Position numbers and translations under genes: made by a program
The notes under the pieces: model-generated
What the model was told of the DNA's origin: nothing
Databases searched by the model: none
Seen by the model: the letters and a program-made list of their open reading frames with translations, nothing else
In this document: positions 1 to 13,200 of the stretch, piece after piece
Position numbering within the stretch: the stretch's first letter is position 1
Layout of the letters: each line of letters begins with the position of its first letter
Source of the DNA: Meghimatium bilineatum
Lineage: Eukaryota > Mollusca > Gastropoda > Stylommatophora > Philomycidae
Length of the DNA: 64,000 nt
Direction: 5' to 3'
Assembly (NCBI GenBank): GCA_034231615.1
Contig: CM067322.1
Span: forward strand, 61,457,032-61,521,031

Positions 1-339
1 TACTTGTCACAGTATGTATTCTGATGTTGATTCATTTGTAAGTATATCATGTTGGACATAAGACAAATATGTTCTTTGATCTAAACAAACAGATGACAAA
101 CTTGCAGGCTGTCAAGAGAAACTTTTGATGATAGTGAGAAGGCATAAGATTGCTTGATTTGGATATTTAAGGAGGCATGATTCACTTTCTAAAATTATTT
201 TGTAAGGAACATTTGAGGGTGGAAAGAGGAGGTGGTAAAGGAAAATGTTGTATTGATAACATCAAGAAGTGGTCAGGGATAATGTTTCTACACTTATCCG
301 AATGGCTGAAGACAGAGGTGTTTATAAATATTTGTGTGT
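1..339. other. Intron/upstream sequence, nothing recognised
   Basis: AT-rich sequence upstream of the first recognised RALGAPA exon, presumably intronic. The short ORF beginning near 177 has no recognisable motif and runs into the antisense LINE tail that follows. Confidence 0.4.
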
Positions 340-870
340 TGATGTTCTTCGTCCATCACAAGTGATGATAACCATTTGTTACATCCACTTTTGAAATTCA
401 GTTAGAGATATGTCCTTGCCTATGAGTTTGTAGATGGATAATAAGCCCTATTTGAGCCACAAATGTCCTTGGACAATTCAGGCATGGAATGACCACTGTA
501 GACGGTTTTTTATCTATCTGTGACTTTCTAGCTACTCTCCTCTGTTGAGCTACTGCATTTTCCTCTTTTTACATGATGATGTGCCCTTTTTGATTGCAGA
601 GCACCAAGTTGATATATTTTGTACAAGTTCTTCTCATGTATCTTGGTCTATTTCAAAGACTTTGTCCTTGTAACGCTTCTTTTGGCCACCTTGAGACTAT
701 GTACCTTCTCCAGCTCACCATTGAGAAGTATCTTTGGTAGGCAATGATCTGGCATACAAAACCAGATGACCTGCCCAACGAATGTGTCTGCATCAGAATA
801 GTGTCAATGCTACGGATACCAGATCTGTCAAGGACTGGTATCTCGTGGATGTGAAAATGACTTGCATTGG
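340..870 (-). mobile_element. LINE 3' tail, zinc-finger RTE-like family (antisense relic)
   Basis: Read on the minus strand this gives broken stretches of the C-terminal region of a non-LTR retrotransposon protein (GQVIWF, LPKILLNGELEKV, KRKMQ-like). Its 3' terminus near 345-375 has the form CGTCCATCAC followed by GATGATAACC. The same terminus and the same downstream text recur at 27395-27480 (minus) and, in the other orientation, at 26560-26600 and 49150-49195. Frames are broken, so this is a dead, 5'-truncated copy lying in the RALGAPA intron. Confidence 0.7.
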
Positions 871-1087
871 GGACTTTGATTCAAGTGAGGAGGACTTGTG
901 AAAAGCGTCGATCTCACTCTCTTGTCGGTCCTCATTTATCGATGTTATCTCAAATATGATATGTCTATCACCCAGAAGTGTTATGGATATTATTTTTATA
1001 TTATCAGTTTTCTCTCATTACTTCATTCTTTGAAAATCTATTTGCAATGTTTTTATTACCATTTCTTGATGTATTTATTGTAAACAG

Positions 1088-1264
1088 AATCTAACAAAGT
1101 GAAGCCAGTGTATATGAAACTGGGGAAACCAGAAAGAGCACTTTCAAGAGGGTGGAGTGGAGCTGATGGCCATGATGGAAACCCACTGCAGAGCTCTATA
1201 AGCAGCATACCAAGTTCAGAAACACCAAGTTCTTTTGAGAGAGTGACCAAGTACAAAAGTGATG
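1088..1264 (+). CDS. RALGAPA: RALGAPA exon 1 of window
   Basis: The acceptor is a cag at 1085-1087 and the donor is gtatgt at 1265. The exon starts with two bases completing a codon and ends in phase 1. The peptide contains KPVYMKLGKPERALSRGW and SSISSIPSSETPSSFERV, a Ser-rich linker typical of the low-complexity middle of RALGAPA. This part is poorly conserved, so membership in the gene rests on phase agreement with the next exon, strand and spacing. Confidence 0.82.
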
Positions 1265-4200
1265 GTATGTTGTATACATATTGGTGTATACTGTATTATT
1301 GTTCATTGTAGTAAGTTGGTGGAAACTTGCAAGGTTATAGTGCAAGAAGTCATATGTTATTACACAATGCAATTTCTATAAAATGTATGACAGTATGTGT
1401 GTAATTTACAAACATTATTTTTGACTATGGCCAACACCTTGTATATAACACATTCACAACTATAAATAAATAGATTGTGAAACATTCATTGGACAACATG
1501 AGTTGTCACAGAATGTGATTAGAAACATGTTAATTTCTATAATCAAATCATCTAGTGAGGGTAGAAGCATATTTCAATATAATAAAATAAATAGCTACAT
1601 GGAAGACAGAAGGTCACAAAACATAAAATTGTATCGATCATTAATGTAATAAGTGATAAGTTAAAAACATTGGAGTATAACTGAAGTAGCATCATATCTA
1701 TCCTTTGAAAAACACCATAAACAATCATGGCAGATTGTTAGGGGAATAGCCTGAAGACATTAGAAGAGGTTGCAACAGCCACAACTATACCAAAAGGAGA
1801 AAATTGTCATTTGATTAATGAAACAAAGCAAACTTCTACAAAGGTATACCTAAGTTTGATAGAAATGTAGAAATTATGGTAGTGAAAAAACAGATACTTA
1901 AATTAAACGTCTGATAGCTGATAAAACTGGGGATGATGATTTTACTTTGTGTATTTACAGATTGATCTACATGTTATAGTGAGAAATCTCGATGAGCTTT
2001 TGTAGTTAGTGTTAGTGGCATGGTTGTCACTGAGCACAATAAATCATACATGACAATTGCTTCCAGTATGAGGTTGGAGATTGAGCAACTACTGCAGCCC
2101 TCATTTGTTTCTGAAACTGTTTACTAGTGCAGTTATGTTGTCCAACTTTAACCCATGCTTGGAAAAATTAAAAACTGCTAGTGTCAAAATAAGTTGGTAG
2201 CATTAATGGTTGCTTCAAAATGCCAAAATATTACTGTGTGATCTTCATTTTTGCAGATAACCTTGCATTAATGTCACAGTACTACACAGAGAGAAAAGAA
2301 AAACTATTTTTAAATAACAAGTTTCTTCTTCCATTCATTCTCAAACTCCTGCAGATCAGCAGGATTTAGTCAGAACAGAATGTTTTGTGTCATAGTTTGC
2401 AGCTAAGCTGCAATATATCTGTGTCTGTTGGCCGGACACATCAGACTTCAGCAAGGGAAATAATAAGCAAATGGGTTTATTATGCATAGAGAAAAGATGA
2501 GGATTCTGAAATGAAGAAAACATAGTACTTATGTTTTATTTTTAAGACAGCCATATGAAGGTATAATACAGATATCTTGACAGCAACATAGACCGAGTGA
2601 AAACAACAGGCACAGATGTCAACACAATGATACAAAAGGCAAGCGGAAACTGTTACATTCTTCTAAATATAAATAAATTAAATAAAATACTGCTGGTGTA
2701 TTGTTCAGACAGGAACACCCAGAAAACTATAGACTTTTTGAAATGGATGTCAGCATAAAATGATTTTTATGATAGGACCACAAGTGAGGACATTATGTTA
2801 GCAACTAAAGATATCAGAAGAGAAAACTGGGTGCAAAGGGTTCCACATTGCTCTTGTGCGGACCCAGGGTTAGCAGATTACCAGTCTTAAAAGTACCTCC
2901 TGGTGCACCCAGGAAACAGAAAAACAGTGGCTCATGCTGTGTTTCTGGCCAACTTTTTTAGGGATCATGTCCATAGATGTGGATACTGCAGAAAGGACTA
3001 GCAGTATCTTTCTGGTATCTCCGACACATCTGCACCAACATATACAGTGGCACTGTCAACACACAGACGCAAGGCATTCTGGCTCAGTTTGAATGCAGTC
3101 TAACAGCCTAAATGCAGCTTCATTGGAGGGGCGGCCAATTTCATGAGTGAAGCCTCCAGTGAAGTAAGGCTAACATATTGAGTATAATAAGAGCGCAGCA
3201 CAGCGCTAGAGGATTGCATCATGTGCAAGTAAAATGGAGAAAATGAGAATGTAAATCATAACTAAAGCAATGTTCAGCTTGAGAACAAGCTTCTAGTTAC
3301 CTCCAAGAAGGTCTCGTGGAAAGGAAGCATAAAATGTTCCCCTGGTGTTCCTAGATATGTGTAGAGGCTCAGACTTGAATGAGTCGTTCACGATGTCTGT
3401 GAATGATACCTCAGCTAAGAGGACAAACAAAGCCAAGCCCAACTAAACTGTAGAGTGTATTCTATACCTAACCGTGCTGACAGATAAGAAAAGGTTCAGT
3501 ACTTGATGGGCACAGGGCACACCTGTTACTCTTTACCAAAATGTTGACTCTTAGTTCGGCCACACAGGAGGCATTTCAGCTATTGTAGTCCTGAAGTGCG
3601 TTACAGACCTGACATATTTATTACCCAGCGCTGAATGAAATAATTCGCGTGGAGGCTTGGATTTCGCTTCTGGTTCAAAGATACCGTTTCTCAATTTTGC
3701 GAATTTTATACAGCAGCCAGAGTTTGTGCATTTGCAAGCACAACTCAACATTTTCCATCGTCATATTTTTGTACAAGTCCTATTAGGTTGTCATTGTTTT
3801 TGACCAGTGCACATTCAATATTTATACAGGTAAGACAATTTCGTTGTTCTTCATGTTAATTTAGTAGGCCTAATATCATTACTTTACATACAGTGTCAAA
3901 TTTGTTAGATCATCGTTTACCATAAGAATGTGCAAAATAAACCTATTATGCCACCATCAAACACTAGTTTAGCATGTATATCTAGTTAGATCTCATTTTA
4001 CTTGTGCAAATATGATCGAAATTAGTTACATTGCGCAATTAGATCATGTAAAAGATTCATTCTTTGTGTAGCATTAACGTTACGAACGTGTCTTCATGAT
4101 AATTTTTCAATTGGTTGTCTGCAAATATTAAGTCCAAAATAAACCTATTATGCCACCATCAAACACTAGTTTAGCATGTATATCTAGTTAGATCTCATTT

Positions 4201-7200
4201 TACTTGTGCAAATATGATCAAAATTAGTTACATTGCGCAATTAGATCATGTAAAAGATTCATTCTTTGTGTAGCATTAACGTTACGAACTTGTCTTCATG
4301 ATAATTTTTCTATTCGTGGTCGGTAAATATAAATCCAAAATAAACCTATTATGCCACCATCAAATACTAGTTTAGCTTGTATATCTAGTTAGATCTCATT
4401 TTACTTGTGCAAATATGATCAAAATTAGTTACATTGCGCAATTAGATCATGTAAAAGATTCATTCTTTGTGTAGCATTAACGTTACGAACTTGTCTTCAT
4501 GATAATTTTTCTATTCGTGGTCGGCAAATATAAATCCAAAATAAACCTATTATGCCACCATCAAATACTAGTTTAGCTTGTATATCTAGTTAGATCTCAT
4601 TTTACTTGTGCAAATATGATCAAAATTAGTTACATTGCGCAATTAGATCATGTAAAAGATTCATTCTTTGTGTAGCATTAACGTTACGAACTTGTCTTCA
4701 TGATAATTTTTCTATTCGTGGTCGGCAAATATAAGTCCAAAATAAACCTATTATGCCACCATCAAATACTAGTTTAGCTTGTATATCTAGTTAGATCTCA
4801 TTTTACTTGTGCAAATATGATCAAAATTAGTTACATTGCGCAATTAGATCATGTAAAAGAATCATTCTTTGTGTAGCATTAACGCTACAAACTTGTCTTC
4901 ATGATAATTTTTCAATTGGTTGTCTGCAAATATTAAGTCCAAAATAAACCTATTATGCCACCATCAAACACTAGTTTAGCATGTATATCTAGTTAGATCT
5001 CATTTTACTTGTGCAAATATGATCGAAATTAGTTACATTGCGCAATTAGATCATGTAAAAGATTCATTCTTTGTGTAGCATTAACGCTACGAACTTGTCT
5101 TCATGATAATTTTTCTATTCGTGGTCGGCATATTTAAGTCCAAAATAAACCTATTATGCCACCATCAAATACTAGTTTAGCTCGTATATCTAGTTAGATC
5201 TCATTTTACTTGTGCAAATATGATCAAAATTAGTTACATTGCGCAATTAGATCATGTAAAAGATTCATTCTTTGTGTAGCATTAACGTTACGAACTTGTC
5301 TTCATGATAATTTTTCTATTCGTGGTCGGCAAATATAAGTCCAAAATAAACCTATTATGCCACCATCAAATACTAGTTTAGCTTGTATATCTAGTTAGAT
5401 CTCATTTTACTTGTGCAAATATGATCAAAATTAGTTACATTGCGCAATTAGATCATGTAAAAGAATCATTCTTTGTGTAGCATTAACGCTACGAGCTTGT
5501 CTTCATGATAATTTTTCAATTGGTTGTCGGCAAATATTAAGTCCAAAATAAACCTATTATGCCACCATCAAACACTAGTTTAGCATGTATATCTAGTTAG
5601 ATCTCATTTTACTTGTGCAAATATGATCGAAATTAGTTACATTGCGCAATTAGATCATGTAAAAGATTCATTCTTTGTGTAGCATTAACGCTACGAACTT
5701 GTTCTGTGTGATAGTTATCAATCGCGGTTGGATCCCCATAACCGTTCGAATAAGTTCGTTGCATGCTACACATACACAGAAAAGTAATTTACTATTGTAA
5801 TAAGTATATGTTATACGTTTCTTTTGTGAAAATGTGTTAATATTTTTAAATTTATTTCAAAACAGGATCGATCACTGCAGTTCACTACACATGCGATTTT
5901 TGAATGATTTGTGCAGAATTTGTGTAGGAAGAACATTATCGAAGAAAGATAAAAGGATGCAGAAGAAACCACGGTCCTGTAGCTTATATCAAAGTGACCT
6001 GGCTAGTATTTATGGGATAGATATCATGGACGATAGTGAAACAAAACATTCAACCACATTGTGTGTCAAGTGTGTAATGCGAATTCATAAACTCAAAATC
6101 AACAAGGATAGTAAATCTCTAGCTCGAGCCAAATTGATAGCTACTAACAGTGCCCACATCTGGATGGATTTTAATCCTAACCTAACTGTTTTAGAATGTT
6201 CCGTGTGTAGTCATCATCAAAGTATGAACTGTGGCAGCATAAAAAGAAAGAGAGTTTTTGATAATTCTGATAATGATCATGATGTATCTGTGTCTGTGTT
6301 ATTTCCTGCTACAGAAACAGAGGAAGATATTCTAATGCCAGTGACAGCAAGATTGTCTCCACAACTCACCAATAGTAATAACAATCCAACAAATTTAACA
6401 GTACCCACAGCTCGCCGTTGTCTTCAATATAATAATGGAATATTTTCCACATTTGCAACAACTGCATATCCACAATGTAGCTATACCAGCACACCTTCCA
6501 TATTTACACCTGCATTTGCACATCTTCACTATAACAGCACACCTTCCACATTTACAACACCTGCATATCCACAATGTAGTTATACCAGCACACCCTCCAC
6601 ATATTTTAGACCTTCAACGCCCAATAACATACACGATTCTGCTATATCTAGCATATATCCTGCAGTTACAACATGTACAGTTTCTGAATTCAGAAAGTTA
6701 ACATCAGACAGCGCCACTTCTCCCATGATGAAACATGACTTTAGTTTTTAAAAATCTATCAGCAAACCTATATCAGAACCATTGACAAATAAGGAGGAAT
6801 TATTACTCACACATCTAATTAGAAGGAAGCTTTACAACAACCCTAATAAACTTTTACGGTGCAAAACAGGAGGACAACCTTTAGTGTTTCAAAGAATAAT
6901 AATTCCACGAAAACAAACAAATCTAATTGGCACACCAACAAAAAGAAGAACTAATTTGCTATGCAGTGTACGGAAACATATTGCATGAGATACGCGATAC
7001 GTGTGGGAGAATAACATCACAAGATGGACAGGGTACAGTCTAGCAGAGTGCATCACCAAAACAAGAGGCAGGGGATGTTGAGATCTGTTGCAGCCAACCT
7101 TTGTTGCAGAAATGGTACTAGATGATGTCTACCTGCCAAGTTTCTGGCTTGCCTCCCCTGATTTCACCAAGGGACAATTGAAGGGTTTCTCTTATTTCCC

Positions 7201-10200
7201 TTGAATTTTCTAATTGCAATTGAATTGACAGTGGGCGTGAACAGTGAACACGCCCACCTCTGGTTTATTGATATCTCCTTAAAAACTAAAAGTCCATCTA
7301 GTTACAGGTGTGAGGGATAATGCATCTAATTACGCTAGACAAGTTCACTGACAGTGGAATACCTTGTGCAAGATAGATGTAGTCGACAGAAGCTAAATCT
7401 ATGATTATCACCTCCTCGGAGACTGCCACCCAGGGACATGTTTTGGCCTGCAAAGTCTAACGGCAGAGTGGGGGATAAATCATAACAGCATAAAGTCAAT
7501 ACACATCGGAAACTCACCTGAATTGAAAGTATGCTAAAAATTGATGTTTTAGCCAAAAGGCACAAAATAACACAGCTCTGCTGTGAAACTGCCAGCAAAA
7601 CGTACTTCATGCTCCCTGGCAGAATCACACAAACTTTCGTGTTGGTTATCAGAGAGCGAACGCAGAAGAGGAAGAAGAAAAATAAGAATCCAGTATATTG
7701 AAAAATGTGACTTCAAGATCTATATTTTAGGAATGTACGATCATGAAGATAAGCAGAAGAAAGAATGACAGAAAAATATATGAAAGATGCTTGTATATAA
7801 TAAAAATATATATGAAGACCTGTGCTCCATAGGGAGTTGAAAGGTGTATTTCAATGATACTATTGAGTATGATAATGCTATTATACTTATTTGTTTGTTT
7901 GTTAAATAGGGGTTTATGCCTCATATGGTCGAGGCCCGCCTCTTTCAACCTAGGACTGGTGTCCATATTGGTTATATCGAGGCGGTTGGGGACCTGTGGT
8001 TTTTGTGGCTTGACTGCCTGGTTTTTGCTAGGATGTGGCTCTGTTAGCCGGGTTCGCTGTAGGGCCTCCTAGCTGCAGTCCTTGTATGGACTATGTTGTG
8101 GCTCTGCCTGTTTATTATACTTAATATTCTTCTGGTGGTTTATGTATCTGGGGCACTCTCAATAGGTGCTGGAGGAAAAATAAGACCAGACCTGTCAAAA
8201 CAGAAATCCTTGAGTGGTGAACCATCACCAGCCCTCTCCAGGTGTGCTACTTCAGCAGAATGTCTTGTCAGATCAAGCAGTGAAGGAAACATTGTAGCAG
8301 ACCCCCATGAGCTTCTGGAAAAACTTAGAGGTATTAGGTATTTCATAGTTTTTAAAATTGTTTAGATACTATTTTTACTGATCAATAATTTACTGATCCT
8401 TAATTCTATATCTACAAGTCCTGGACATATTCTGGTCAACTTGTACAGAATTTACAATATATTTTGAACAAAACATATTATGGTTGCATTCAATACATAT
8501 TTTAAGGCTTTTTTGGGGGCTGAAATACAGAATTTGTTCACACTTTGGAAAATGCTCTAAATGGACAAGGTTCCTCAGCACATTGATTATGTCAGAATGA
8601 TCAATTTGTGTACCTTGTGATACTATGGCCTTGATCTCCACTGTAATTGCTCGCTCATTACCTTCAACACCTGAATGTTCAGACATGAATATGAATGGAA
8701 TATTTCTGGTAACAAATTGTATCAGTAACTCAACTCATTGATGACGCACGCTGCAACTGTTCGTCACATATTCAATGAGTCACTAAGTATGAGGGCAGCA
8801 TGTGTGAGGGTAGTATTGCGTGACATCAGCCATAACAATTCATTGAACCGTAAACTACCACATCCATCTAAAGACATTTTAATTTCTTTTTATTTATAGT
8901 TAGCATGTTTAATTTGACTTTTTGTAAAACATTTTTTATTGAATGTTTCCCCTTAGACATTTTTCTATCACTGTCTGTATGTTGCCTCTCCAACTAGTGC
9001 AACTGTTTTCAAATAATGTTTTTATATATCTTGCTTGATCAGTGTTTTTGTCAGAATGTCAATTTAGTTTGTTATTGTGCTCTGTAAAACTAGTTTACTT
9101 CATGTTTACATTATATATGCCTTCCTTGTGTATATGGTTTTGTCAAAACTAGAATTTAAAAATTGCAAAAATTTTCTTGATGCAATTAATACATGAGCAT
9201 TGTGTGGCAACCCTGATCAATTATCTAGATCTATTGTATTTATTATTTCATTAATTCACGAACATTCTGATAATATTGCAGCAAATAAAACACAAGGACA
9301 ACACCTAAGATATTACTTACCACGTAAGATGACTTCACCTATCAGATCCATTAAGACGCCATGCCGTTCAACATTAGAAGTAGCGAAGGTTCGATTGGAC
9401 ACCATCCTAATTAAATATTCCTGTTTCTTACATTATAAGCGGTAAATGATTCAGTAGGATGGATATGTATTCTGTTTCGTTTGGCGCGAATTATACGCCA
9501 CGTGAACATAACTTAATGTAGTTCCGTTCTGATCAATTGGGGTGTATCAATATGCAGACTGATCATAGTGACGCAATACCCATCGTTGTCTGGATATGCT
9601 GATGGGGTTGTGAAGGTTAAATTAAAACTCCTTTATCATCATCATCATCATTAGATAGCATACTGTGGACAGGATGTAGTAGTCTTTCAAGAGCCTTTCG
9701 AAACTCCTGATGATCTTGAGCCGATCTTTCTGCTAGTGTGTGATTGTCATGTTCAGATGGTCTTGATATCTTGCATCCAATCTTTTTTGTGGCCATCCTA
9801 TTTTTCATTGCCCTAGCATCATTATGGTCTTTTCTAGGCTGTCATGTCCTTTGATATGGCCAAAATATAGTAATTTTCTAGAGAGAACGGTGTTATTTAG
9901 CCAGTTTTCTTTTGCCTTCAGTTATCTCAGAATGTCCCTAAATGTGATCTATGTGTTCCATGGTACTCTGAGGATTCTCTGTACCATTTTCTTAACATTT
10001 ATTTATAGTCATCACTTATTCATAATTTATTTTAACAAATGTTTAAATTGTGAATTTGTGGCAAAAATATTTTCCTCATTTAAAAAATCCATACGCCATA
10101 GCTCTTCAAACTGGACTGATACCCCAACATACACTATTTTATTTGGAATAAAAGATTTACTTTATCTTGTATGAGACATCTTATACTTTGAGTATGTGCT

Positions 10201-13200
10201 ATATACTTATCTTCAATCAGTAAATTTTTGTTATAGCATGGACACAATTTATTTCTATTATTATTGTATTGATTCCATATTTATCATCCAGCATTGTGAT
10301 TTTTTGTGTGTGTTCAGAGTTACAGTTGTAAGTTTACTAACCATAATTATCTTGGCATGTGATAACTATAACAAGCATGGGTTGCATGCATTACAGTGTC
10401 AAATACCTCAGTTTCCCCTGCTGGCAAAGAAAGAACTGGCACAGTACCCAACTCAATTGGAGCTCATGGTGACTTCACCTATCAGCCTCCTCTCATGGAA
10501 TGTCTAAGTTCAACTTCTCATGGTAGGTTCTTTTAAAACCAGAAAAGGAAATATTTATATACGTGTTAGTTAATTAATGGCTGTAAGGAATGGCTGCGTG
10601 TAGCTTGGGCCTGAGATGGGAGAAAAGAGTAGCAACATTAACCTGCCATGCATGTTGTAATAGGTGACTGGGATTTGGGAGTGAAATTGGCTTTCAAATC
10701 CCATAGATAAACCCAAAAGCTATGTTGAAATTGGATGTCATTAGATGTCATAGCTAGGCTGCAAACCACTACTGGCAAAGAAGAGAGGTAACACATTCCG
10801 TTCTGTAGATTATAATATCCTACCTACCAGCAGAAGTTTTAGAAAGATCACAGCAGTAGGGTAATAAAAAAAAAACAAGTTACTTAATCTTTCCTTTAAA
10901 TTAAAATGACATTTGCAATTATAACGAAAAAGTTATTCAATATTATGTTATCTTGACAGTGCCTTGTTTACACAAAATGAATAATTTCAAGTTTAATTAA
11001 AAAATGGCAGCATATCCTATTCAGGACATAGTCATCCCAGTGCCCATCATAGCAATTTTTAGCTGTATTGATTTTTTAGGTAATCTGAATATGTTCAGTA
11101 GTTTTTCATTGCCTTCTGAATGGTCAGGTTCCACAATTTCTGGCAGACTTTGAGCCATTTAACGTTGGCCATCACAGACACAATTTGTACCTCTATGACA
11201 CAGCCAGACACTAACTAAACATGTATTTGTCAGTATTACAAGTTCTCATTTGTTTTGGACTCAGTTATGATCAACCAGCAACAAATACTTGTGTTAAATT
11301 AAAACTTGTGTTATATTAATTCTATACTATTTTTGAATGTGTGCATGCTTTTTTTCTTTCTGTCCCAAAATTTGAACCATACTTATGGGCCTCTGCATTT
11401 CTTCTGTGTTCATGCGAGAGTGTTTGCATACGCATACCAAAGAAAAAGAGTTAAAAGTTAGATGCTGGTATTTTAAAGAGATAATTAATGACATAACAAC
11501 AGGTCTGTGTGATTATATGTGTGTGTGTCCGTGCATTCGTGCGTGTAAAAGGTAGGTGGGGCAAAGATCCACATCTCTCTTTTTTTGTATTCTGACTCTC
11601 CTAGACCTAACTATTGGATAACAAACTGTTATCAGTGTATAGCTTATCTTTCAATCTAACATTAGTGAGGGTACTGAAAACATAACATTAACATATAGAC
11701 AATGAAATGAAGAATTTATGAACTTAGGTAAACGGAGATCTTTGCGCCATAAGATGACATCTATCTAAATCCCCATGAAAAAACAAAGTAACTAGACAAG
11801 ATAATATGCTTAAGAACTTAACACACAACATAACACATATTTCAGTTTTAAAATCATAATATTAATGATAACAACAGACAGAATGAGAAGTGAAAAGAAA
11901 TAGATCAAACACAGTGAAAAAATATTTTGCCTATTTTTGAAAATCAACTTGTCCTTGTGCTATCAAACTTCATTCTGTGAGAGATTGGAATGTTGGTGTC
12001 TGAAGTAGTCATATGTGATATCGGGAAAGCCAATAGATTAAAAATAATCATACTAAAACTAAACACAAGAATATCTCAAACACTAGCAACAGTGGGCAAC
12101 TAGCAACTCAAATGTTTCCGGTGATTTATTTAGCTTATTTGTAGGTGAACATTTTAATCACATGGTAATATGAATCTTTGCTAATCACTGGAAACACAGA
12201 AAAAAAATATACACACAAGCGAATGCTTTTACCAAAGGACCTTTATCAAGATTGTAACAAGTAAAGGATGACTTTGCCAATGATCACATCACAAATATGA
12301 AATAAAATAAAGGAGACTGCTGTTAAATTTTATAATAAAATGTTGAAATGTTGATTTAGTCTGCCTTGTATACATTATCTATATTTCTTCATGCATGTTA
12401 GTCTATTTGTTCTCCATAAAACTTAACTTGCTTTGTGTTTTGTATGTCACAATTTGTTCCTTCTTATACTGAAAACTATGAGTTCCCTCACTTCCGAAGA
12501 TAGCATGTGATAATAATAATATATTATTTTATGTGAGGTCAAATGCCAACAGTATGCTCTTTTCTTCTCCATCTGCTTTCATTTTCAAACTCCTGCAGAT
12601 TAACAGGATGTAGTCTGGAGAACGGAATGATTTGTGTCATGGTTTATAGCATTGATGCAATATCTACGCCTTTCAGCCTGGCATATCTGACCAGCATGGA
12701 TTTGGGCCACCTTGACCCTGTATGGGATGGAACAGCCAACTTCACCCTATAACCTCCTTAGTCGCCTTTTATTACATGCATGGAAAGTAAACAGTATTGC
12801 TATTCTTTGCTCCCCTCTAAAGCCAGACAACACACGAGCAGGTGCTCTCTCAAAAACGTCGTCATTGTGATAGAAATATGCCTGCTACCGCGATAATGAA
12901 TATGCAACTGCTCCTTTGCTGTCTCAAAGACAAGAAATCTGGGTGGCAATTCATTTTTTTGAAGAACATGGCATTGTGCCAGACTTTTGGAAATGTTCAC
13001 ATGGCCTTTAAATGTCCAGCAAACACAGTAGTTGGAAAATTAAGCCCACATCCCATTCTACAACTAATACAGTGTAATCCTAAGACTAATATGTCATTCT
13101 ACAACTAATATAGCTTAATCCTAATGCTAACATTACATTCTACACCTAATGCAGCCTAATCTTAACCCTAATATCACATTTTACAACTAATATAGCTTAA

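Noticed and set aside
3942-5700. CRISPR-like array
   Set aside because: Units are contiguous tandem copies without unique spacers, in a eukaryotic intron.
6435-6701. 88-codon ORF rich in His and Leu
   Set aside because: Shifted-frame shadow of the Ser/Thr-rich tail of the RAG1-N-like ORF.
7216-7262. RSS-like CACAGTG terminal signal for the RAG1-N-like element
   Set aside because: Only an imperfect GTGGGCGTG/CACGCCCAC inverted repeat was seen; no heptamer-nonamer pair could be placed.
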